A stretch of 64,000 bases of DNA from Streptomyces sp. PKU-EA00015 (GTDB lineage: Bacteria; Actinomycetota; Actinomycetes; Streptomycetales; Streptomycetaceae). Location of the stretch: positions 62,001 through 126,000 of the forward strand of contig NZ_JABZEE010000015.1 in NCBI RefSeq assembly GCF_013387495.1. The letters run 5' to 3'. Position numbers and translations under genes: made by a program. Shown in pieces: positions 9,116-18,240 of this stretch (the first letter of the stretch is position 1; each line of letters starts with the position of its first letter). Below the pieces are notes generated by a model. That model did not search any database. It saw only the letters and a list, made by a program, of their open reading frames with translations, and was not told where the DNA came from.

Positions 9116-12100
9116 GTGTGCGGGCCCTCGGGGTCGGGAAAGTCGTCGCTCGCCCTCGCCGGTGTGGTGCCGCGGATGCGCGCGGACACGTACGACGTCC
9201 TGGTGGTCAACGCCGCGGCCGTCGGCTCGCCGCTGGTCGCGCTCGCCACCGAGATGTACGAAGCCTTCGTCGTCGGGCGGCCGCAGGAGCCCGCGCGGGC
9301 GCGGAGCGCCGGCGAGGTGCAGGAGTGGCTCACGGAGTTGGGGCTCGTGGACACGCTCCATCGCGTGCGCGGGAAGGCGGGCGGGAAGCTCCTCGTCGTA
9401 CTGGATCAGGCCGAGGCGCTCCTGGCCCGGGACGCAGCCGAGGTCGCCCAGGTGGCCGGCCTTCTCTTCCCGGAGAGCCGGCCGACCGGTGGACTGCGTG
9501 TGCTGCTGACCCTGCGGGCCGATTTCATGGACGCGGCCCTCAGGCATCCCCACCTCGGTCCGGCGCTCCGGCGCGGCGTCACGCTCCCGCTGACACCGAT
9601 GACCAGGGATCAGCTGCGCGAGGTGATCATCAAACCGCTGGAGCAGGTCCCGGGCGTGGACTACGAGCGGGGGCTGGTGGAGCGCATCCTGGACGACGCC
9701 GACAGCGGGCCGGGAACGCTGCCGCTCCTCGGCTTCGTGCTGAAGAAGCTGTGGGAGAAGAGGGAACGCGGCCTGCTGCGTCTCGCGGCGTACGAAGAAG
9801 CCGGTGGCGTCCCGGGTGCGCTGGCCCGCCATGCCGAACAGGTCTGGGAGAGTTGCGTCGAGGAGCACGACGAAGCCGGGGCGCGGCGGCTGCTCACCGG
9901 GCTCGTCCGGGTACTGCCCGGCAGCCCCGCCCCGCTGCGCCGCCGACTCACCCGGCAGGAGGCCGGCGAGGAGCGGTGGCGGGTCGCACAATGGCTGGCC
10001 GCGTCCGAGCGGCGGCTGCTCGTGACGCACGGCGGGCCCGGGGAGCCGGAGACCGTCGAGCTCGCCCACGAAGCGCTGGTCGCCGTCTGGCCCGCCCTCC
10101 AGGAACAGGTACGGGCCGACAGCGAATTTCTGGCGGGGCGGGCGGAGCTGTCCCATGAGCGCGAGCGGTGGACGAAGGGGAACAGGGCACCGGGCCTGCT
10201 GCCCGGCGCCCTCCAACTCGCCGCTGTCGAAGGGCGGCTGGCCGGCCGGGAAGAGGAACTCGACGACGAGGACAGGGACTTTATCCGCATCGCACGGCAG
10301 CACCGCCGGGCGCGACGGAACCGGATGCGCGCCGCGTGGACCGCGGTGGCTGTGGTACTGGCGTTGATCGCCGCGCTCGGTACGTTCCTCGTCCACCAGT
10401 CGCGCATCAGCGCACAACGGGAGGCGGAGGGCAGGTCACGCCTGCTGGCCGGCTTCTCGGCCGAGGTGGCGAAGCAGGATCCGGGGCAGGCGACGCTGAT
10501 CGCCATGGCCGCGTATCGGATCGCGCCGACGGACGAGGCCCGCAACGCCATGCTGCGCAGGTACGACCAGTTCAAGGACGCCGCGTGGGTGCTGAGCGGG
10601 ACCGAGGGACAGATCGAGGACGCGGTGACCAGCGTGGACGGCACGGTGACACTGGTGACCTCGGGCAACGGGCGCGCCACACTCTTCGTGCGCCGAGCCG
10701 GCGGAGGGGTGCTGCGACACCACTTGGGCCTCGCCGAGATGGCCTTCCATCCGCTGGTCAGCCGGGACGGACGGCGGATCGCCTACGTGACGGCCGCGGG
10801 CGCCCTGGTCTGGCACGACGTGGACCCCGAGGCGGACACGGGGCAGAACGTCCTCGGAGCGCCCCACCCGATTCGCGACCCGGAGTTCGAGAACAAGGCC
10901 GACGTGGAGGCGCGGAGCGAGGAGGACAGCGTCATGGCCTTCTCACCGGACGCCGGCCATGTGGCCACGGTGGCGGACGATCGGCTGCGGCTGTGGGATC
11001 TGGAGACGGGAGACCACCGGGAGGTGCCCGGGCGGGTGCCCTCGTACAGGGTGAGCGTGCGCTTCGGACCGGACGAGGACACGCTCGTGGTCCTTCGGCC
11101 CCCACCGGACGCCGGGGGCGCCTCGCTGGTGACCGTGGACGCCGACACAGGCAAGGTGCGCGACCTGGCGGTCGACGACGTCGATCTGACGGCCACGCTG
11201 TACGGCCCGGCCCTCGCCCTGTCGGGCGACGGCACCGTACTGGTCGCGTGCAGCAAGGAACGACAACAGGGCGACCTCACCGACGCCGTCTACCGGGCCG
11301 TCCGCGTGACGGACGGGCGGGTGCTCAACAGCTACACCGACAAGGAAGAGAGCTGCAAGACCATCGCCGCGGACCGAGCGGGTGAGCGCTTCGCGGTGGG
11401 CCAGTTCGCCGATTGGGCACTCGTCGGCACCAGGCGCGGCAGTCACGTGCACCACATCAGGACACCCGAGGTGGACAACCACACCGGCCGTCTCCTCGGC
11501 GACACAGCGGCTCCTGCGGTGCTGGCCGTCCCTGACGGTGCGAACACGCTGATGGCCCTGCCGCTGCGCGCCGGAGACGTCGAGGGCGACGACATCGTCC
11601 TCAACGAACCGCGGCTGGTCGACGGCGGGAAGACGTTGGTGGCCCGCGTCCGGCCCGGGGACGAACCCGACGGCGACGAGATCCTGGCCCTTGTCGACGT
11701 GGCCTCCGGACGGATCACCTCCCGCGTGAAGCGGCCGAGGACGCCCACGGTTCCTGCCCCGCACGAGGCGAACTCCCTCACGGTCAACGACACCGGAACA
11801 CTCGTGGCCGACGTGGTCGGCCGGAACAGGATCCTGGTCCGGAAGATCCCGTCCCTTGGCAAGGTGGCGGAGATCACGACGCTGATGCCTCCCGTCGACG
11901 AAGCCGGGTACGCCGAGCCGTTGTCGCTCTCCTTCCACCGGGGCGACGAACTGGTCACGGTCTCCGGCAGCCGCGTCGAGCACTGGAACGGCCAGAGCGG
12001 CCGCCGCATTTCCCGGGTCATCGACGCCCGTGCGCTCAAGCTCGGCGAGAAGAACCCGCCTCCGTTCGCCTCGGAAGAGGGCGCCGTGCATTCGGGCTTC

Positions 12101-12721
12101 GCGGTCAACAGACGCCCCGAGGCGGACCATGTCCAGATCATGGTGACCGGCGACCACACGCTGCACGCCGTCGATCGCCGCACGGGCAAGGAGAACAAGG
12201 CCCTGCGCGTCTCTCTCGGCCCGGACGTCGAGCGGGCCTTTCTCGACAGCAGCGGACGGTACGCCGCGGCGAAGACTCCGGGCGGCATGCTGGAGCTGTG
12301 GTCGGCGAAGGCGGGGCAACGGCCGAGGAGAACGATCGGCCCGCTGGGGCCGCTGGGAGCGAACGACCTGTTCACCGGCGACGGGTTCACCTTCGACTTC
12401 ACCGGGAGGGACGGCGAGTTCTACCTGGCCAACGGCAGCTCCGTGCGCTTCCAACAGGCATCGGACCCCAGCCACTTCGAGTCCTACGACTTCGAGACGA
12501 ACCAGTACTTCATCGCGGCCGCCAAGGACGGGAGGACTCTGCTGCGGACTCTGTCCGCAAGCGGCTTCAGGACAAACGGCGGCAGCGGACGCCTGGACCT
12601 GATCCGCCTGGACCCCGAACTCTGGGGGCGCCACCTGTGCCGCGCCATCGGCCGTGACCTCGGCGAGGACGAGCGCCGCGGCATGCCCGCCGGGCTGCCG
12701 GACCGGATCTGCCCCGCCTGA
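9116..12721 (+). CDS. nSTAND1 NTPase with transmembrane helix and C-terminal propeller (3' part of frameshifted gene)
   Basis: The first usable start (GTG 9116) gives 1201 residues, but homology begins earlier, at about 9002, in the same frame. Order of parts: P-loop GPSGSGKS at the very N-terminus, Walker B-like 'LLVVLDQAEALL', STAND winged-helix region ending 'VELAHEALVAVWPAL', one transmembrane helix (about 406-425, 'AVAVVLALIAALGTFLVH'), then about 750 residues of repeated beta-strand blades typical of a WD40-like sensor propeller. STAND NTPases act as switches that oligomerise on signal; a fused trypsin domain would be the effector and the propeller the sensor. Started at 9116 the domain would lack its N-terminal strand, so a functional product probably needs fusion to the upstream frame. 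Confidence 0.8.
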   Translation: MCGPSGSGKSSLALAGVVPRMRADTYDVLVVNAAAVGSPLVALATEMYEAFVVGRPQEPARARSAGEVQEWLTELGLVDTLHRVRGKAGGKLLVVLDQAEALLARDAAEVAQVAGLLFPESRPTGGLRVLLTLRADFMDAALRHPHLGPALRRGVTLPLTPMTRDQLREVIIKPLEQVPGVDYERGLVERILDDADSGPGTLPLLGFVLKKLWEKRERGLLRLAAYEEAGGVPGALARHAEQVWESCVEEHDEAGARRLLTGLVRVLPGSPAPLRRRLTRQEAGEERWRVAQWLAASERRLLVTHGGPGEPETVELAHEALVAVWPALQEQVRADSEFLAGRAELSHERERWTKGNRAPGLLPGALQLAAVEGRLAGREEELDDEDRDFIRIARQHRRARRNRMRAAWTAVAVVLALIAALGTFLVHQSRISAQREAEGRSRLLAGFSAEVAKQDPGQATLIAMAAYRIAPTDEARNAMLRRYDQFKDAAWVLSGTEGQIEDAVTSVDGTVTLVTSGNGRATLFVRRAGGGVLRHHLGLAEMAFHPLVSRDGRRIAYVTAAGALVWHDVDPEADTGQNVLGAPHPIRDPEFENKADVEARSEEDSVMAFSPDAGHVATVADDRLRLWDLETGDHREVPGRVPSYRVSVRFGPDEDTLVVLRPPPDAGGASLVTVDADTGKVRDLAVDDVDLTATLYGPALALSGDGTVLVACSKERQQGDLTDAVYRAVRVTDGRVLNSYTDKEESCKTIAADRAGERFAVGQFADWALVGTRRGSHVHHIRTPEVDNHTGRLLGDTAAPAVLAVPDGANTLMALPLRAGDVEGDDIVLNEPRLVDGGKTLVARVRPGDEPDGDEILALVDVASGRITSRVKRPRTPTVPAPHEANSLTVNDTGTLVADVVGRNRILVRKIPSLGKVAEITTLMPPVDEAGYAEPLSLSFHRGDELVTVSGSRVEHWNGQSGRRISRVIDARALKLGEKNPPPFASEEGAVHSGFAVNRRPEADHVQIMVTGDHTLHAVDRRTGKENKALRVSLGPDVERAFLDSSGRYAAAKTPGGMLELWSAKAGQRPRRTIGPLGPLGANDLFTGDGFTFDFTGRDGEFYLANGSSVRFQQASDPSHFESYDFETNQYFIAAAKDGRTLLRTLSASGFRTNGGSGRLDLIRLDPELWGRHLCRAIGRDLGEDERRGMPAGLPDRICPA

Positions 12722-12740
12722 CCGCCGCCGCGTACCTCGA

Positions 12741-12761
12741 CCCGAGGGGTGCCGCCTCGGG
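12741..12761 (+). terminator. Hairpin after nSTAND gene
   Basis: CCCGAGG and CCTCGGG form a perfect 7-bp stem with a 7-base loop, 20 bp after the stop codon of the nSTAND gene. There is no T-run, as is usual in Streptomyces. Confidence 0.45.
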
Positions 12762-12830
12762 GCCGGGCCCACTGCTCGCCGCGGTCACCGGTGCATGGGG
12801 TGCGACGGGAGTACCCATAAGGTGACCTTC

Positions 12831-13946
12831 ATGTCTGCCACGCTGAGTTCGACGAGAACCCGCGCCGCGCTCCGTACTTCGGCGCGTGTCTCCGGTGAGT
12901 TGCTGATGATCCTCGTGATGGCCGCGGCGGTCCTCTGGCTGCTGGGCCAGATGTGGTCGGTCGTCTGGCCGCTCATCGTGGGCCTGATTCTCACCACGCT
13001 GACGTGGCCCCTGGCTCGTTTCCTGCGCCGGTGCGGATGGCCCCCCGCCCTGGCCGCGTCGGTGGTGACCGTGCTGTTCCTTCTGTTCGCCGCGGGCATC
13101 GTGGCGCTGATCGCGGTGCCGGTGGCGTCCCAGTCCGGGGAGCTGACCGACGGCGTGGTCGAAGGCATCCAGAAGTTGCGCGAGTGGGCCGCCGGGCCGC
13201 CGCTGAACATCGGCGACGACCAGATCACCGGTGCCCTCGACACCGCGATCGCCCGCGTCCAGGACAGCGTCGGCAGCATGGTCACCGCTGTCGCCACAGG
13301 AGTCGGCACCGTGTTCAACGGGGTCGTCACCGCCGTCCTCGCGCTCTTCCTGATGTTCTTCTTCCTCAAGGACGGACCGCGGTTCCTGCCGTGGCTCACC
13401 CGTCAGCTCCCCGGCCGGCTCGCCACCGACGTCCCGACCGTGGCCGCGCGCGGCTGGGAGACCCTGGGCGCGTTCGTGCGTTCCCAGGCATTCGTCGGCC
13501 TGCTCGACGCCGTCCTCATCGGCATCGGCCTGTGGATTCTGGGAGTACCCCTGGTGCTCCCGCTGGCGGTGCTGACGTTCGTATCGGCGTTCGTGCCGAT
13601 CGTGGGCGCCCTGTTCGCCGGCCTGGTCGCGGTGCTCATCGCGTTGGTCTCGAACGGCCTGACGGACGCGCTGATCGTGCTGGCCGTCATCGTCGTGGTG
13701 CAGCAGTTGGAGGGCAACGTGTTCCAGCCCATGATCCAAAGTCGCGGGCTCGGTCTGCACGCGGCGGTGATCCTGCTGGCGGTGACGCTGGGAGGCAGCC
13801 TGGCCGGAGTCGTGGGCAGCCTGCTCGCGGTACCGGTCGCCGCGCTGATCGCGGTGGTCTGGAACTACCTGCGCGAGCAGCTCGGCGACCCGTTGCAGGA
13901 GCCGGAGACGGACCAGCCGGCCGCAGGGGCCGCCGTCTTGTCGTAG
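12831..13946 (+). CDS. AI-2E family transporter (permease)
   Basis: A 371-residue multi-spanning membrane protein of the AI-2E/PerM exporter family. It has three N-terminal hydrophobic helices, an amphipathic extracytoplasmic region (about 100-145), then five C-terminal helices with the family signature 'LVLPLAVLTFVSAFVPIVGALFAG' and 'QQLEGNVFQPMIQSRGLGLH'. ATG 12831 follows AAGGTGA. The substrate is not predictable: family members export AI-2, act in Na+/H+ exchange or are uncharacterised. A second member lies at 18.2 kb. It is monocistronic. Confidence 0.9.
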   Translation: MSATLSSTRTRAALRTSARVSGELLMILVMAAAVLWLLGQMWSVVWPLIVGLILTTLTWPLARFLRRCGWPPALAASVVTVLFLLFAAGIVALIAVPVASQSGELTDGVVEGIQKLREWAAGPPLNIGDDQITGALDTAIARVQDSVGSMVTAVATGVGTVFNGVVTAVLALFLMFFFLKDGPRFLPWLTRQLPGRLATDVPTVAARGWETLGAFVRSQAFVGLLDAVLIGIGLWILGVPLVLPLAVLTFVSAFVPIVGALFAGLVAVLIALVSNGLTDALIVLAVIVVVQQLEGNVFQPMIQSRGLGLHAAVILLAVTLGGSLAGVVGSLLAVPVAALIAVVWNYLREQLGDPLQEPETDQPAAGAAVLS

Positions 13947-14112
13947 CCGCCCCGGTCGAGACCTGGTGCAGAGCCCGTTGTTTCAAGGTGTTCATCTGTT
14001 GTGTGACGAGATGTCATAGGGGACATCCGGGTGGTTCGACGGCGCTCCTGCAACTGCCCCGGTCCTGTATGCGCTCCTCGTATCCAGTTGCTCGACAACC
14101 GAGGAGGCACTC

Positions 14113-14451
14113 ATGACCGGTTGGCATGCTTTCACCACAACGCCGGGCGCAGGGCCCGTGTTCGACCCCTACCGGTTTCCGGGCGCGGTCGCCGACGAAC
14201 GTCCGGAGGCGAGGCACACCACCCTCGGCCTTCTGGAGCCCGGCGACCTCCTGTGGCCCGCTCCCGACCGCGGACGGGAGCGGGCCATGCCGCTCAAGCC
14301 GGCCGACCGGCGGCGTCTGGACCTGCACGCCGCGCTCACCACGGCGGGCATCGCGCCGCGACCGGGTGATCTCGCCGCCATCGAGGCGCTGAGCACACTG
14401 GACGACACCACCCACACCGCACTCCAGCGATGGATCACCCGCAGCCCGTGA
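14113..14451 (+). CDS. Small hypothetical protein
   Basis: 112 residues, soluble, starting at ATG 14113 after a clear GAGGAGGCAC ribosome binding site. The first 60 residues are Pro/Gly-rich; residues 62-110 are predicted helical, with repeated Leu and Ala. No family is recognised. The strong ribosome binding site, codon bias and a hairpin at the stop codon support a real gene. Confidence 0.65.
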   Translation: MTGWHAFTTTPGAGPVFDPYRFPGAVADERPEARHTTLGLLEPGDLLWPAPDRGRERAMPLKPADRRRLDLHAALTTAGIAPRPGDLAAIEALSTLDDTTHTALQRWITRSP

Positions 14452-14460
14452 ACCACGGGC
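14444..14460 (+). terminator. Hairpin overlapping a stop codon
   Basis: GCCCGTG and CACGGGC form a perfect 7-bp stem around an AAC loop; the TGA stop of the 112-aa gene lies inside the left arm/loop. It lies between that gene and the convergent Hsp20 gene. Confidence 0.4.
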
Positions 14461-14548
14461 AGCAACCCACGTCGCAGCGCAGAGCGCGGTGCCCGGTACG
14501 CGCGTGGGCGCCCGGCGTTCGCCGCAGGTGGAGGCCGACCGGACCTCC

Positions 14549-15151
14549 TTACTCCGGGATTCCTCCCATCTCGTCGGTTCCGAAACCCTCCCGGCTCGGC
14601 AGACTCGTCGGCGGCGGGGTGCGGCCGGGCTGCTCCGGGCTCTGGCTCGGCTGCGCGGTCCCGCCGGCCCGGGCGGTGTCGCCGGTGAGCCCGTGCCGCC
14701 CGCCGATCTCGATCTTCCGGCGCCTCTCGTGTTCCGGTTGCGTTTTCGGGATCCGGACGGTGAGAACGCCGTCGGTCAGGTCGGCCGCGATCCTGTCACT
14801 GTCCGTCCCCGCCGGCACGCTCGTGCGGTAGGAGAACCTTCCGGTCCGCCGGCTCAGCACCCTGCCGCGCCTTTCCTCGCTCAGCTCTCCGGTGATCGAG
14901 AGCTCGTCGCCCTCGACCTCGATGTCGATACTCTCGGCGGGAACGCCGGGCAGCTCCGCCCGCACGACGTACGCGTTCTCCTCTTCCTCCTCCTCGGCCG
15001 TCGGCATCCACACGCTGCTCGTCGCGGCGGGTGCTGCGGCCTGTTCCAGGAGCCGCCCCATCCGGCTCCACATGTCCTCGAACTCGCTGAACGGGTCCCA
15101 TGCCCGGTGCAGCTCCGGGGAGCCGCCTCCATGTCGTATCGGCAGGGTCAT
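14549..15151 (-). CDS. Hsp20/alpha-crystallin family small heat-shock protein
   Basis: 200 residues. A central alpha-crystallin domain (about 55-145) shows 'NAYVVRAELPGVPAESIDIEV', 'DELSITGE', 'SYRTSVPAGTD' and the closing 'DGVLTVRIPK'. Such proteins are ATP-independent holdases that bind unfolding proteins under stress. The C-terminal 55 residues are Pro/Gly-rich and lack a clear IxI motif after the crystallin core. ATG 15151 follows GGGAGGCGG. A possible SigB-like stress promoter lies at 15193-15217. Confidence 0.93.
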   Translation of the reverse strand: MTLPIRHGGGSPELHRAWDPFSEFEDMWSRMGRLLEQAAAPAATSSVWMPTAEEEEEENAYVVRAELPGVPAESIDIEVEGDELSITGELSEERRGRVLSRRTGRFSYRTSVPAGTDSDRIAADLTDGVLTVRIPKTQPEHERRRKIEIGGRHGLTGDTARAGGTAQPSQSPEQPGRTPPPTSLPSREGFGTDEMGGIPE

Positions 15152-15192
15152 GGCCGCCTCCCGCGTGCGATGCGATCTCCTGCGCCAAGCGG

Positions 15193-15217
15193 GTAACCGG
15201 CAGCCAGGGGGCTAAAC
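15193..15217 (-). promoter_or_regulatory. Possible SigB-type promoter of hsp20
   Basis: On the minus strand GTTT (15217-15214) is followed after 15 bases by GGTTAC (15198-15193), 42 bp upstream of the Hsp20 start. Streptomyces SigB-family promoters are described as GNNT-N14-16-GGGTAY, so this has one mismatch. It was found by eye and is untested. Confidence 0.3.
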
Positions 15218-15438
15218 GACCGCCCGGGTGCCGCGCACCACGGCGGGCCCGGCGGCTCGGTCCTCCAAGGCGTCGCGTGAACTGGTGCGGGAGTGCGCAA
15301 ATGGGTACAGGATGGCAAAGGCCCGGGAAGGGCACCGGCTCGGTGCCAGGTGAGCACCCCGGCACTGCGGGAAGGAAGCCGGGCCTCTACCGCCTGGGCC
15401 GCGAAGAACATCTCCGGTGAGCTCTCGAGGGGCCGATC

Positions 15439-16611
15439 ATGGGAGACCTGAGCAGCGTGACCGTAGGGGTGCTGGGATCCTACGGGGGGCGAAACGTGGG
15501 CGACGAGGCGATCCTCACCGCCATGCTGGACCGCATCCGGGCGGGCCGTCCGGACGCACACATCGTCGTGTTCTCCCGCAATCCGGACCAGAGCCGCAGC
15601 ACCTACCCGGGCGTCGAGGTCGTGGGCTGGGAAGGCGTGTGCCGGGAGCGCATCTCCGAGCACCTGCGCCGGCTCAATCTGCTCGTGCTCGGCGGCGGCG
15701 GGATTCTGTACAACACCGAGGCGCGCCGCTACCTGCGGCTGGTCCGCACCGCGCAGGATCTGGGGGTTCCCGTCTTCACCTATGCCATCGGAGCCGGTCC
15801 GCTCACCGACGAGTCCGACTGCGCGTGGGTCCGCGCGACACTCGCCGACGCGGCCGAGGTGACGGTCCGCGACGAGGAGTCCAAGCTGGTGCTGGAGGAG
15901 GCCGGGCTGACCCGGCCCATCTCCGTCACCGCCGACCCGGCACTCCTGCTGGAACCCGGTGACAGCGGCGAGGAGCTGCTCCGGGCGGAGGCGGTGCCGC
16001 GCGGTGGGCATCTCGTGGGGATGAGCGTGCGTGAGCCCGGCCGCGCGGCCGAGCACCTCGACGAAGAGGGCTACCACCAGCTCCTCGGGAACGTGGCCGA
16101 CTTCCTCGTCCACCGGCTGGACGGCCACATCGTCTTCGTCCCGATGGAACGCGACGACATCCGGCACGCGCACGGCGTGGTCTCCCACATGACCCATGCC
16201 GAACGCTGTCAGGTGCTGCACGGGATCTACCGGCCGCAGCAGGTTCTCGACATCGTGAAGCAGCTGGACCTCGCCATCGGCATGAGACTGCACTTCCTGA
16301 TCTTCGCCGCGCTCGCCGGGATCCCCCTGCTTCCCCTGCCCTACGCCGGGAAGGTGTTCGACTTCGCCCAGCAGATCGGCGCCCCCGCCCTGCGGGGAGT
16401 GGTCAGAGAGGCCGCAGGCCCCCTCCTCGCGGAAGTGGACCGTCTGTGGGACGAGCGGCCCGCCCGCGTGGCACACACCGCCACCCGGACGGCAGCGATG
16501 AAGTCGCGGGCGGCCGAGACCGCCGACCGGCTCCTCGCCTATCTCGACCAGGCCGCTCCCCGGCCGCTCGCCTACCAGGTCGAACCGGCAGCCGCCTTCC
16601 GGACCGGCTGA
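15439..16611 (+). CDS. Polysaccharide pyruvyl transferase family protein
   Basis: 390 residues with the CsaB/WcaK-type fold. The N-terminal 'VGVLGSYGGRNVGDEAIL' is the family hallmark, followed by 'LLVLGGGGILYN', 'YAIGAGP', 'TVRDEESK' and a second domain with 'IGMRLHFLIFAALAGIPLLPLPY'. Members transfer pyruvate from phosphoenolpyruvate to glycans as ketals. The gene is followed after 36 bp by an FAD-dependent oxidoreductase, apparently in one transcript. No glycosyltransferase or cell-wall gene is nearby, so the acceptor is unknown. ATG 15439 follows GAGGGG. Confidence 0.88.
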   Translation: MGDLSSVTVGVLGSYGGRNVGDEAILTAMLDRIRAGRPDAHIVVFSRNPDQSRSTYPGVEVVGWEGVCRERISEHLRRLNLLVLGGGGILYNTEARRYLRLVRTAQDLGVPVFTYAIGAGPLTDESDCAWVRATLADAAEVTVRDEESKLVLEEAGLTRPISVTADPALLLEPGDSGEELLRAEAVPRGGHLVGMSVREPGRAAEHLDEEGYHQLLGNVADFLVHRLDGHIVFVPMERDDIRHAHGVVSHMTHAERCQVLHGIYRPQQVLDIVKQLDLAIGMRLHFLIFAALAGIPLLPLPYAGKVFDFAQQIGAPALRGVVREAAGPLLAEVDRLWDERPARVAHTATRTAAMKSRAAETADRLLAYLDQAAPRPLAYQVEPAAAFRTG

Positions 16612-16647
16612 CCCGCACCACGAGCCCCTGATCCCCACGGAGGAACC

Positions 16648-18057
16648 GTGTCCTACCTGATGCCGCCCCGCGTGCCCCGGAACGTGGAGCTGCCCCCGCG
16701 TCAGGCGCTGCACGCCGGCTCCACCCAGGTACTGGTGATCGGCGGCGGCCCCGCCGGTATCGGCGCAGCGCTCGGCGCCTCCAACGCGGGCGCCCAGGTC
16801 ACCCTTGTCGAGCGGTACGGATTTCTCGGCGGGAACGCCACCGCGGCGCTGGTGATGCCGCTGATGAGTTTCCACAACGAGGTCAAGCAGGCGGTCAGCG
16901 GCGACTCGGCACGTCTGCTGCCGCCCGACCATGGAGAGGGCGAGCCGGTCGTCGGCGGCGTGCTCTGGGTGCTGCTCGAGCAGTTGGTTCGCGCGCAGGC
17001 GGCGATCCGCCCCTCCTTGGAGACCGGTTACACCGTGCCTTTCGACGCGGAACTGTTCAAACTCGTGGTGTACGACCTTTTGGAGCAACACGAGGTCCGT
17101 ACCCTGCTCCACGCGTTCGCCTCCGGTGTGGTGGCCATGCCGGACCGCGCACGGGCGGTGTTCGAGACCAAGTCGGGGCCGATCGTCATCGACGCGGACG
17201 TGATCGTCGACTGCACCGGCGACGGCGACATCGCCGCTTCGGCCGGGGCCGCGTACGAGATCGGCCGGCCCGAGGACGGCTGGACGCAGCCGATGACGCT
17301 GATGTTCCGCATGGTCCGCTTCGACCACGAGGAATTCGCCGAGTACGCCCGGACCCACCCGGATCAGTGGAAGGGCGTGCACGGGCTGTGGGACCTGGTC
17401 CGCGAAGCCACCGATGCCGGGGAACTCGACCTGCCGCGCGAGGACATGCTGTTCTTCGCCACACCCAACACCGGCGAGGTGGCGGTCAACTCGACCCGCG
17501 TCACCGAAGTGCTCGGCACCAGCGTCTGGGACCTGACCCGTGCCGAGTTCGCCGCCCACCGGCAGATGGCGCAGATCGCCCGCTTCCTGCGCAGCCGCGT
17601 GCCGGGCTTCGCCGACTCGTACATCGTGCAGAGCGGCGTCCAGGTCGGTGTCCGCGAGACGCGCCGGATCCAGGGCGCGTACCAGCTGACGGGCGAAGAC
17701 GTTCTGAACGCCCGCAAGTTCGACGACGTCATCGCTCGCGGGGCCTATCCGGTGGACATCCACAACCCGAGCGGTCGCGGGACGACGCTCAAACGACTCC
17801 CGCGCGGTCAGTCCTACGACATCCCCCTGCGCTGCCTCTTCCCCACGGATGTGGACCGGGTCCTGGTCGCGGGCCGCTGCATCTCGGGTGACCACGTGGC
17901 CCACTCCTCCTACCGCGTCATGCCGATCTCCATGGCCACCGGGCAGGCCGCGGGTGTCTGCGCGGCCCTCGCGGCGGCTCAGGGAAAGCGCCCCAGGGAC
18001 GTCCCGGCGGACGCGGTCCAGGCAGAGCTCCGCTCCCAAGGCGCCAGCCTGTCGTGA
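16648..18057 (+). CDS. FAD-dependent oxidoreductase
   Basis: 469 residues. A Rossmann FAD-binding motif GGGPAGIGAA sits at about 31-40, ending in 'VTLVERYGFLGGNATAA', typical of the FAD_oxidored (PF12831-like) family. A second dinucleotide-contact segment, 'VIVDCTGDGDIAASAGA', is at about 190, and the C-terminal 'VLVAGRCISGDHVAHSSYRVMPISMATGQAAGVCAALA' region closes the FAD site. The substrate is unknown. GTG 16648 follows ACGGAGG. It forms an apparent two-gene operon with the pyruvyl transferase upstream. Confidence 0.88.
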   Translation: MSYLMPPRVPRNVELPPRQALHAGSTQVLVIGGGPAGIGAALGASNAGAQVTLVERYGFLGGNATAALVMPLMSFHNEVKQAVSGDSARLLPPDHGEGEPVVGGVLWVLLEQLVRAQAAIRPSLETGYTVPFDAELFKLVVYDLLEQHEVRTLLHAFASGVVAMPDRARAVFETKSGPIVIDADVIVDCTGDGDIAASAGAAYEIGRPEDGWTQPMTLMFRMVRFDHEEFAEYARTHPDQWKGVHGLWDLVREATDAGELDLPREDMLFFATPNTGEVAVNSTRVTEVLGTSVWDLTRAEFAAHRQMAQIARFLRSRVPGFADSYIVQSGVQVGVRETRRIQGAYQLTGEDVLNARKFDDVIARGAYPVDIHNPSGRGTTLKRLPRGQSYDIPLRCLFPTDVDRVLVAGRCISGDHVAHSSYRVMPISMATGQAAGVCAALAAAQGKRPRDVPADAVQAELRSQGASLS

Positions 18058-18240
18058 CGCCCGACGGGCACCGGCCGTGATCCGGTCCGCGTCACGCGGA
18101 CCTTCTTCTTCGGAGCATGCCCCGGCGCAGGCGGAGCGGAGGGCCTGCTGCCGATGCCGGGCGCCGGCCCCTTCTGCCGGGTGCCTTCGGGCGAACAATG
18201 CACCGAACACGTGGTGCGCGACGCGTCCGGTGGTACGCGC

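Noticed and set aside
9116..10158. Continuation of the trypsin frame beyond 9000 as real protein
   Set aside because: After about 9000 the frame becomes Arg/Gly/Ala-rich, while the +1 frame carries the nSTAND1 motifs.
15148..18210. 1020-codon minus-strand open frame across two genes
   Set aside because: Covers the pyruvyl transferase and oxidoreductase genes, which have clear motifs and ribosome binding sites; the antisense frame has neither.
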